Origin: Chloroflexota bacterium
Lineage (GTDB): Bacteria; Chloroflexota; Dehalococcoidia; UBA1151; TMED-70
Length of the DNA stretch: 47,373 bases
Direction: 5' to 3'
Assembly: GCA_002711965.1 (NCBI GenBank)
Contig: PASM01000016.1
Span: 1 to 47,373, forward strand
Both the position numbers and the translations under genes were made by a program. Shown here one piece after another: positions 7,589 to 14,166 of the stretch; position 1 is the stretch's first letter; the number at the start of each line of letters is the position of its first letter. A model generated the notes under the pieces. The model made no database searches. It had not been told where the DNA came from and was given only the letters and a program-made list of their open reading frames with translations.

Positions 7589-8611
7589 TTATATTGTATT
7601 TAAATCTTTTTTAATTGCAGATGACAAAGTATTCAATCTGTATCTATTTAATTCACTAGAAAGGAGAAGGTTATTTAATATTGAAACAGAAATATTTTTT
7701 TCTATTGATGCCCAACCTATACATGAAACTAATCCTGTGTGCCCAAAAGACATTTCTGGTTTTTCAGTTTCTTTTTCAAAGTATATTTCACTATCAAAAC
7801 GTATTCCTAATCCTAATTTCACATCTCTCATATTATCGTTGTAATCTATTCCTTGAGCATAAATTTTTAGTATTTGATTTTTTGTTTTTTTGCTAATCCA
7901 ATTATCATTATTAATTATTTCGTTATAGAACATTGCAAGATCATTACTATTAGAAATACATGTTCCTGAAATAAGCGGGATATTATTGAGTCCAAATAAT
8001 TTAAATATCATTGGTATTGTATTTAGGTTTGAAGATTCGTGTCTGTGAATTTCTTGAGGAAGATTTTTAGTATCTTCTGTCATAAATTTCATTCTAGATA
8101 AATTTAAAGGAACTTTAACTAATTCAGTAAAATTTTCCTGAAAAGATTTATTTGTAACCCTTTCAATTAATTCTCCTAAGATCCATCCGTAAGTTACTTC
8201 GTGATAAGCTATTCTTTCACCAGGCTTTGTTTCAGGGTTATAATTTTCTAACCATCTGCTAATTCTATTTAAATCAGTGTAATCTTCATCTGGTAGATTA
8301 TTTGATAATGAAACCCCTGAAGTATGATTTAGTACATGTTTTATTTTTATCGCTTTCTTATTTTTTTTCCCGAATTCTGGCCAATAATTTGATATGGGAT
8401 CTTCAAAATCTAATTTTCCTAAATCATATAATTTCCAAATTACAGCAGCTACAATTGGTTTTCCTGCAGAAAAAATAAAAAAGGAGTTATTATTTTCAAA
8501 TTTTTTAAATTCATTTATTTTTTTATTTTTTTCGTAAACAGATAGTGAAAAATTTTTTAATAAACCTTCTTTTTTTAACTTTTCAACTGCAGAATCAGTA
8601 AAATTCTTCAT
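7589..8611 (-). CDS. Serine beta-lactamase-fold hydrolase (class C / esterase family VIII type)
   Basis: I take ATG 8611, one base after the larA stop; an upstream in-frame start at 8656 would overlap larA by 44 bases. The 340-residue protein carries SxxK (FSAGKPIV, nucleophile Ser and general-base Lys), the usual LGKLDFEDPIS segment, LNHTSGVSL, a Tyr motif YHEVTYGWILGELIERV (YxxxYGW rather than YxN) and a C-terminal FGHTGLVS matching the HTG/KTG box. No signal peptide is visible, so a cytoplasmic esterase or peptidase-like hydrolase is more likely than a secreted beta-lactamase. Its place behind the LarA-family gene suggests hydrolysis of an ester or lactone in the same pathway, which is inference. 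Confidence 0.82.
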   Translation of the reverse strand: MKNFTDSAVEKLKKEGLLKNFSLSVYEKNKKINEFKKFENNNSFFIFSAGKPIVAAVIWKLYDLGKLDFEDPISNYWPEFGKKNKKAIKIKHVLNHTSGVSLSNNLPDEDYTDLNRISRWLENYNPETKPGERIAYHEVTYGWILGELIERVTNKSFQENFTELVKVPLNLSRMKFMTEDTKNLPQEIHRHESSNLNTIPMIFKLFGLNNIPLISGTCISNSNDLAMFYNEIINNDNWISKKTKNQILKIYAQGIDYNDNMRDVKLGLGIRFDSEIYFEKETEKPEMSFGHTGLVSCIGWASIEKNISVSILNNLLLSSELNRYRLNTLSSAIKKDLNTI

Positions 8612-8612
8612 T

Positions 8613-9869
8613 CTAAACTTTATAAGGAATAGTTTGAGGCCCCTCTGGAAGAACACAAATTGAAGGATTTTTTATTCGTGTCTTTAATTCTTCTATTATC
8701 TCTTCAATGCTTTTTATTTTTATTAGATGAGATTTACTTACATCTTTTTCATTTAGTTTTGAATAGAGCATCACATTGTTGCTTTCTTGAATTTGTGCTT
8801 GGACCTGAACCTGCCATTGGTCTGGTTCTAAATATGTTTGATCTTTTAATTTTAAAAGGTATTCTGCTGGAGTATTAACTGATTCTAAAAGTTTTTCATA
8901 ATTGCTTTTGAAAGGAATTCCATCTGAACATTCTGAAACGCTAATAATTATTCCTCCAGGTTTTGTTATTTGCGCTGCAGCTGAAACCCCTTTGATAGTT
9001 TGATATAAGTTTTGATCTAATGGATATCCAGAGTTTGATGTAATCACTAGGTCATACAATTTAGTGGTTTTTTGCATTGAATCCTTTTTCACATCTTTAC
9101 AAGCAATTCCATGTTCAGAAAAAAGTTCTCCGGAATATATGCCTGTAATTTTATTTTCTCTATTAAGGGTTAAATCTATTGAAAAATCTGGCTTATTCAA
9201 TAATGATATTTCTGAAATTTGTTTATGAATAGGGTTGTCTTCAATTAACCCCCAAGTTGAATTTTTATTATTTATTTTGTCATAATCATGTAAATTCATA
9301 ATAGTTTCTAAACCTGCAAGTCCAGGAGCAACCATTTTAGGACCACCAGAAAATCCGGCAAAAAAATGTGGTTCAACAAATCCAGTTGTAATTTTAAGGT
9401 CACATTTTGTCCATTCTTTATTTAATTCAATAGGAATTTTTTCTGATGTTTTTCCCATATACTTTAGGTTTGAAGGGTCCTCTGAATTATGATTGATAAT
9501 AGTTGTGTTAGAAATAACAAAATCATTAAACATTTCATTTATTTCTTTTTGAGAAGTAGGTCTATGACTACCTGTTGCAATAAATATAAGAAAGTTTTCT
9601 TTTTTTATTCCCTCAAACAAATTTAATATAGAAGTTATAATTTCATTTCTAGGTTGAGCTCTTGTATGGTCGCAAACTGATATACCTACAGTCATTCCTT
9701 CTTTATATAGTGACAACAATGAATCAGAATTAATTGGATTTAGTAATGATTTAGTAATACTGCTATTGGGTTCTAAAATTTCATTTTTGTGGTTTGGAAT
9801 TAGCACATCTGAGTTGTCAGGGACTGTAATCTCCATGCCTTCTTTTCCATAATCCATCTTAATTTTCAT
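8613..9869 (-). CDS. larA: LarA-family (DUF2088) lactate-racemase-like protein
   Basis: The 418 residues show LarA hallmarks: DHTRAQPR (substrate Arg), ATGSHRP (catalytic His), GFVEPHFFAGFSGGPKM (catalytic His and the Lys that carries the nickel-pincer cofactor) and MNLHDYD (nickel-ligand His). LarA racemises lactate with a niacin-derived nickel pincer; homologues racemise or epimerise other 2-hydroxyacids. larB, larC and larE, which make the cofactor, are not in the window. The gene overlaps the end of folB by 11 bases with a TAGGAG ribosome site inside folB, so it is co-translated with the pterin genes. Exact substrate is unknown. Confidence 0.85.
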   Translation of the reverse strand: MKIKMDYGKEGMEITVPDNSDVLIPNHKNEILEPNSSITKSLLNPINSDSLLSLYKEGMTVGISVCDHTRAQPRNEIITSILNLFEGIKKENFLIFIATGSHRPTSQKEINEMFNDFVISNTTIINHNSEDPSNLKYMGKTSEKIPIELNKEWTKCDLKITTGFVEPHFFAGFSGGPKMVAPGLAGLETIMNLHDYDKINNKNSTWGLIEDNPIHKQISEISLLNKPDFSIDLTLNRENKITGIYSGELFSEHGIACKDVKKDSMQKTTKLYDLVITSNSGYPLDQNLYQTIKGVSAAAQITKPGGIIISVSECSDGIPFKSNYEKLLESVNTPAEYLLKLKDQTYLEPDQWQVQVQAQIQESNNVMLYSKLNEKDVSKSHLIKIKSIEEIIEELKTRIKNPSICVLPEGPQTIPYKV

Positions 9870-10224
9870 TTTTACTCCTAGAAATAATTACTCCAACATT
9901 TTTGGTAAGCCTTAAAGCTCCTGGTTTGTCTATTTTGATAATAGCATTAATAACTTTTTCTTCTCTCAAGCATAATTCTGCAATTTCTATTCCTAGAGTT
10001 TCAATTAACTGATATTCAGATTCTTCAATGAGTTTATTTATTTTATAAGTGAGTGATTTATAATCAACTGTACTATTAATGTCATCAGTAATTTTTTCAA
10101 TTTTCTTGATATCTAAAGTTATATTAATCACTAAAGGTTGTTTAGTTTCTCTTTCCCAATCAAAAATCCCTATTTTTGCATAGCATTTTAAGTCCTCTAT
10201 AAAAATTTGATCAAAATTATTCAT
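9859..10224 (-). CDS. folB: Dihydroneopterin aldolase
   Basis: The 121 residues match FolB/FolX throughout: a YAKIGIFDWERETKQPLVINI start with the catalytic Glu, a VDYKSLTYKI strand/helix, LIETLGIEIAE, and the C-terminal DKPGALRLTKNVGVIISR with the catalytic Lys. FolB converts 7,8-dihydroneopterin to hydroxymethyl-dihydropterin and glycolaldehyde and can epimerise to dihydromonapterin. Its ATG directly abuts the stop of the reductase gene (TAAATG). With folE and the reductase it forms a pterin trio; folK and folP are absent here. FolX (triphosphate epimerase) is the main alternative. Confidence 0.9.
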   Translation of the reverse strand: MNNFDQIFIEDLKCYAKIGIFDWERETKQPLVINITLDIKKIEKITDDINSTVDYKSLTYKINKLIEESEYQLIETLGIEIAELCLREEKVINAIIKIDKPGALRLTKNVGVIISRSKNEN

Positions 10225-10938
10225 TTAATATACATGCCTTCCACCATCTAAAAAGATTCTTTCCCCTGTAATAAAATCATTATTTATTAGCATTTCAATG
10301 CAACTTGTAACTTCTTCTATTTTTGCCGTTCTACCTATTGGCCCTAAATTTATTTTTTCTGTTTTTCGGTTTGGAGAATCTGCTGGTGGCAATATTGCTC
10401 CTAAAGCTATTTCATTTACTTGATAGCTTGGTGCCATTGACAGTGACAAAGACTTAGTTAATCCATATATGGCAGCTTTACTAACACCATATGAAAACCT
10501 ATTTGTTCTAGCTGTCTTCCAGTCACTTATATTTATAATTTTCCCTTTTTTATCTTTTTTAAAAATTGTTTTTGAAAGAACAAAAGGGGCAATTAAGTTT
10601 ACAAATAAATCCTCTTCAATTTCTTCAGAAGAAGTATTTTCTAAAGTATTTTTCTTAAAAGTTGAGGCATTGTTGATCAATATATCAATTTTTCCAATTT
10701 TATTTTCTGCATCTTTAATTAGCTCTATACAATTATCTTCATTAGAAAGATCTGATTGAATTATTGATGCATTTACTTTATTTTTTTTTACTTCTTGTAG
10801 AGTCTCGCTTGCATTTGATTGAGATGTATTATAGTGAATTGCAATATTTGATCCTAACTCAGATAATCGAATTGCAATTCCTTTACCTATTCTATTTGCA
10901 GCACCTGTAACTAGGACATTTTTATTTTCAAGATTCAA
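10225..10938 (-). CDS. folM: SDR reductase, likely FolM / pteridine-reductase type
   Basis: The 237 residues start at TTG 10938, preceded by AGTAGGT. It is a classical short-chain dehydrogenase: NADPH-binding TGAANRIGKG (10-19), NNAS, a catalytic Ser-equivalent region NISDWKTARTNRF and YGVSKAA (Tyr-x3-Lys). The AANRIG version of the glycine motif and the Asp after NIS are typical of FolM/PTR1-like pterin reductases rather than FabG. Lying between folE and folB, it probably reduces dihydromonapterin or dihydrofolate to the tetrahydro form. The genomic context is as persuasive as the sequence; a generic oxidoreductase remains possible. Confidence 0.72.
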   Translation of the reverse strand: MNLENKNVLVTGAANRIGKGIAIRLSELGSNIAIHYNTSQSNASETLQEVKKNKVNASIIQSDLSNEDNCIELIKDAENKIGKIDILINNASTFKKNTLENTSSEEIEEDLFVNLIAPFVLSKTIFKKDKKGKIINISDWKTARTNRFSYGVSKAAIYGLTKSLSLSMAPSYQVNEIALGAILPPADSPNRKTEKINLGPIGRTAKIEEVTSCIEMLINNDFITGERIFLDGGRHVY

Positions 10939-10945
10939 AATATAC

Positions 10946-11509
10946 CTACTTTATAAGATCAAAAAATTCTTTTCTTGTTGCATCATCTGACTTAAATGAA
11001 CCAAAAAGAGAACTAGTGACCATTTCAGTTTCGGGTAAATTTACACCTCTCATACTGCTGCACATATGTTGAGCTGTTATTACAACCCCAGCTCCCAATG
11101 CTCTCGTATTATTATAAATAGCTTCACCTATTTCTTCTGTTAGTCTTTCTTGAACTTGAAGTCTTCTTGAGAATATCTTTGTAATCCTTGGTATTTTTGA
11201 TAATCCTATTATTTTGTCATCAGGTAGGTACCCAATATCAATTTTTCCAAAAAATGGTAACATATGGTGTTCGCAAAGAGAGTAGAATCTAATGTTTTTT
11301 ACTATTATAATTTCATCGTAATTTACATCAAACAATGCATTGTTTATCACTTTTTTTATATCTGCCGAATATCCTGAAAGAAGCTCCTCATATGCTTTTG
11401 CAACTCTTTTTGGGGTATCTTTAGTACCATCTTTATTAACGTGATCTTCAAGTGAATCTAAGATTTTTTTAAAAGAATTTTCAAAAATCTCTTTATTAAA
11501 TTTATCCAT
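10946..11509 (-). CDS. folE: GTP cyclohydrolase I
   Basis: The 187 residues fit the family. Motifs are SLCEHHMLPFFG (zinc Cys and His), LSKIPRI, QERLTEEIG and QHMCSSMRGVNLPETEMVTSS with the second zinc Cys. It converts GTP to 7,8-dihydroneopterin triphosphate, the first step to folate and other tetrahydropterins. The zinc-dependent type IA form is intact. Its ribosome site is the GGAGGA that also encodes the C-terminal Gly-Gly of the MoaD-like gene upstream (stop 1 base before the ATG). The FolM-like gene follows after 7 bases. Confidence 0.95.
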   Translation of the reverse strand: MDKFNKEIFENSFKKILDSLEDHVNKDGTKDTPKRVAKAYEELLSGYSADIKKVINNALFDVNYDEIIIVKNIRFYSLCEHHMLPFFGKIDIGYLPDDKIIGLSKIPRITKIFSRRLQVQERLTEEIGEAIYNNTRALGAGVVITAQHMCSSMRGVNLPETEMVTSSLFGSFKSDDATRKEFFDLIK

Positions 11510-11510
11510 T

Positions 11511-11774
11511 TTATCCTCCAGCTATTGATGGTAAAAAATGCACTTCTGTGTCATCTTCTAATTCTTGAAGCAATCCCTTTCTTGTAGCTGAGTAACCACA
11601 AATTGCTGCTAATCCAGGTTTAATTCTGTTACCGTCTACTAAATGCTCTTTTGTACCTGGGTACATTTTATCTAAATTATCTATTACCTCACGAAGATTT
11701 TTTCCGTCAACCTGAACATAATCTTCATCATTGGTTGCTTTTTTTAAATGATAAGGTAGAAATAATTTAGGCAT
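11511..11774 (-). CDS. MoaD/ThiS-like beta-grasp sulfur-carrier protein ending in Gly-Gly
   Basis: I use ATG 11774, which overlaps the end of coxL2 by 8 bases; a TTG at 11780 is also in frame. The 87 residues have the ubiquitin-like pattern of MoaD: an N-terminal strand (MPKLFLPYHLK), a helix NLREVIDNLDKMYPGTKEHL, strands around RIKPGLAAICGYSATRKGL, then EDDTEVHFLPSIAGG with an exposed di-glycine C-terminus. Such proteins are adenylated by a MoeB/ThiF enzyme and carry thiocarboxylate sulfur, for example for molybdopterin synthesis. Placement directly behind a molybdopterin-binding subunit supports a Moco role. No MoaE or MoeB is nearby, and ThiS or a protein modifier are alternatives. Confidence 0.78.
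   Translation of the reverse strand: MPKLFLPYHLKKATNDEDYVQVDGKNLREVIDNLDKMYPGTKEHLVDGNRIKPGLAAICGYSATRKGLLQELEDDTEVHFLPSIAGG
11514..11519 (-). promoter_or_regulatory. folE ribosome binding site embedded in MoaD-like Gly-Gly codons
   Basis: The end of the MoaD-like gene reads GCT GGA GGA TAA A ATG. GGAGGA encodes the functionally essential C-terminal di-glycine and is also the only Shine-Dalgarno sequence for folE, 4 bases before its start codon. Confidence 0.8.
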
Positions 11775-14061
11775 TATCAATCACTTCGAGTATTTTTCTA
11801 GGGTTCATTGGAGTACTATAAATTCTGGTTCCTATAGCATCTTTTATTGCATTTGCTACAGCTCCAAGAGGAGGTACAATTGGGACTTCTCCAACTCCTC
11901 TTACACCAAATGGATGCAAAGGATTTGCAACTTCAACCATGATTACATCAATATTTGGCATATCCAATGCTGTAGGCATTCTATAGTCTAAAAAGCTTGT
12001 ATTTGCCATAGTTCCATCTTTTTCTATATAATATTCTTCATTTAGCGCCCAGCCTATTCCTTGAACGGCTCCACCCCTAATTTGACCTTCTGCATACTGT
12101 GGATAAATTGCTTTTCCTACATCTTGAATTGCGGTATATCTTGTTACATCAGTCTTTCCTGTTTTTGGGTCTATTTCAAGATCACATATTCCTATTCCAA
12201 AACCATTTCCTGCAGCAGATAAGTTTACAGAAGCAGTAGAAGTTACAGGGCCTCCTGTAGGATTAATTTTTGTTGCAAGTTCTTCTATATTCATACTCAA
12301 GTCAGATTTTTTTGAATAGAAGGTTCCATCGTCAAAAGATATCTCTTCTTCTGGCTCTTCCCAAAGAATTGAAACTCTTTTCTTCATTTCCTCAATTAGT
12401 TTTTTAGCAGCTTCCCAACCAGCATAGCCTGTAGCATATGTTGTTCTTGATCCTCCAGTTGTAGCAGTGAATCCAATTGTATCTGTATCAGGTATCGATG
12501 GATGGATGTTTTCTACAGGTATTCCCAAGGTTTCAGCTACTTGCATTGAAATTGAAGTCCTTGTGCCACCTATATCAGCAGATCCTTCATTTAATGCGAT
12601 ATTTCCATCATCTTGAAGTATTAGATCTACAGTAGATCGATTTCCTCCATTATGCCAGTATCCACAAGCAATACCTCTTCCATAAATTTTGTTCTCATCT
12701 TTTTTTTCTATTTTTGAGTTCCAATGGTCGCTATTTTTTGCAGCTTCAAGAGTTTCTATAAATCCAATTTTATGATACAAAACACCATCAGGTTTTCTTG
12801 TTCCTTCTTTGGATGCATTAGCAATTCTAAAATCAATTTTATCCCAAGTCATTTTTTCACATATTTCATCTATTACACTTTCTACAGCAAATGAAACTTG
12901 AGGAGATCCAGGGGCTCTATAAGCAGCACTTTTGGGCTTATTTACTAAAACATCATGTGCATCAACTCTTATGTTAGGGATATTGTAGCAAGCTAAACAG
13001 CAAACAGCTGCTGCTGGAATAGCTGAGCCAGGATACGCTCCTGCCTCTAATTTAATATCAACTGCTCCAGAATTGATTTTTCCATCATTTGTTACGCCTA
13101 TCTTTACAATTATTTTTCCTCCAGGTGCTGGTCCTGAACCCTGAAAAACTGAAATCCTATCCATTATCATTTTTACAGGTTTGTGGCCAGATTTTTTTGA
13201 CAAGATAGCAGCCAAAGGAGGAAGATATACTTTTGTCTTTCCGCCAAATCCTCCACCAATTTCAACATAATTAGAGGTTACTTTAGAAATAGGAAGATCT
13301 AAAAACCCTGCAGTTAAGTCTCTTACTGCAAACATCCCTTGGGTGCTTGACCATAATGAAAGATGGTCATTTTCATCCCAATGCGCCGTTGCGTTATGAG
13401 GTTCAATATATCCCTGATGTACCATTTGTAGATTAAATTCTTTTTCAAGGACATAATCTGAATTTTTGAAATTTTCATCAGCATCTCCTAGTTCATGACG
13501 AAAATGTTTAGCTATATTAGTATTTTTTACAGTTTTTCCTAAATGATCTGCTTCGATATCCTCTAGAAGTATAGGGGCATTTTTTGCAATTGCTTCATCC
13601 ACATTTTTAACAGGTTCCAGTATTTCATATTCTACTTCAATTAATTTACATGCTTCTTTTGCAGTATTTCTATCAGTTGCAGATACGGCTGCAACTGGAT
13701 GACCTTTATAAAGAACCTTATCATTAGCAAGAATATTGTCGACATCTCGTTTTAGATTTACATTTAATATTCTTTTTTGAATTTCAGAAACATTTTTATC
13801 ATCTCTATTATTATTTATAGGTATATCTTTTGAGGTAATTACTGCAAAAACCCCAAACATTTTTTCAGCCTTAGAGGTATCTATAGATTTTATTCTTGCA
13901 TGAGCATAGGGGCTTCTTAAAACTTCTCCCCAAATCAGGCCTGGGAGCTTCACATCAGCACCATAAATCGCCCTTCCAGTAACTTTATCATACCCATCAT
14001 GTCTAATTGGGTTGGTCCCGATCACATTATAATTTTTTTTAGAATCAAAATTTATTGTCAT
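11767..14061 (-). CDS. Xanthine dehydrogenase/CoxL-family molybdopterin-binding subunit, second copy
   Basis: The 764 residues are a close paralogue of the gene immediately upstream: N-termini share NPIRHDGYDKVTGRAIYGAD and C-termini share SFLDYRMPTALDMPN-type sequence. Family features include TQGMFAVRD, GGGFGGK, AAYRAPGSPQ and the catalytic-Glu box GVRGVGE. It lacks the CO-dehydrogenase loop with Cys (VAYRCSFR), so it is not a CO oxidiser; a hydroxylase of an aldehyde or N-heterocycle is likely. Compared with its neighbour it is richer in Lys, Asn and Ile. It has its own strong ribosome site (AGGAGAGG) right after the 14086-14147 hairpin and no clear promoter. It would share the CoxM and CoxS partners upstream. 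Confidence 0.88.
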   Translation of the reverse strand: MTINFDSKKNYNVIGTNPIRHDGYDKVTGRAIYGADVKLPGLIWGEVLRSPYAHARIKSIDTSKAEKMFGVFAVITSKDIPINNNRDDKNVSEIQKRILNVNLKRDVDNILANDKVLYKGHPVAAVSATDRNTAKEACKLIEVEYEILEPVKNVDEAIAKNAPILLEDIEADHLGKTVKNTNIAKHFRHELGDADENFKNSDYVLEKEFNLQMVHQGYIEPHNATAHWDENDHLSLWSSTQGMFAVRDLTAGFLDLPISKVTSNYVEIGGGFGGKTKVYLPPLAAILSKKSGHKPVKMIMDRISVFQGSGPAPGGKIIVKIGVTNDGKINSGAVDIKLEAGAYPGSAIPAAAVCCLACYNIPNIRVDAHDVLVNKPKSAAYRAPGSPQVSFAVESVIDEICEKMTWDKIDFRIANASKEGTRKPDGVLYHKIGFIETLEAAKNSDHWNSKIEKKDENKIYGRGIACGYWHNGGNRSTVDLILQDDGNIALNEGSADIGGTRTSISMQVAETLGIPVENIHPSIPDTDTIGFTATTGGSRTTYATGYAGWEAAKKLIEEMKKRVSILWEEPEEEISFDDGTFYSKKSDLSMNIEELATKINPTGGPVTSTASVNLSAAGNGFGIGICDLEIDPKTGKTDVTRYTAIQDVGKAIYPQYAEGQIRGGAVQGIGWALNEEYYIEKDGTMANTSFLDYRMPTALDMPNIDVIMVEVANPLHPFGVRGVGEVPIVPPLGAVANAIKDAIGTRIYSTPMNPRKILEVIDNA

Positions 14062-14085
14062 ATTTTTATTACCTCTCCTGAAAAT

Positions 14086-14147
14086 AAAAAACCGTGCTAT
14101 TAAATTTTATAATTAATTATTACAAAATTTAAGACACACGGTTTTTT
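14086..14147 (-). terminator. Strong (bidirectional-looking) hairpin between the two large-subunit genes
   Basis: Outer arms AAAAAACCGTG (14086-14096) and CACGGTTTTTT (14137-14147) pair perfectly over 11 bp. Inside them TTAAATTTT (14100-14108) and AAAATTTAA (14124-14132) pair over 9 bp. Read leftward, the stem ends in a run of six T, as expected of an intrinsic terminator. It sits 20 bp past the coxL1 stop and just before the coxL2 ribosome site, so it would end or attenuate the coxM-S-L1 message. Confidence 0.72.
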
Positions 14148-14166
14148 AAATTAATCTTATTTTTTT

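Noticed and set aside
7589..8611. Antibiotic-resistance beta-lactamase
   Set aside because: SxxK and HTG boxes are present but there is no signal peptide and the Tyr motif is YGW rather than YxN; an esterase-type hydrolase is more likely.
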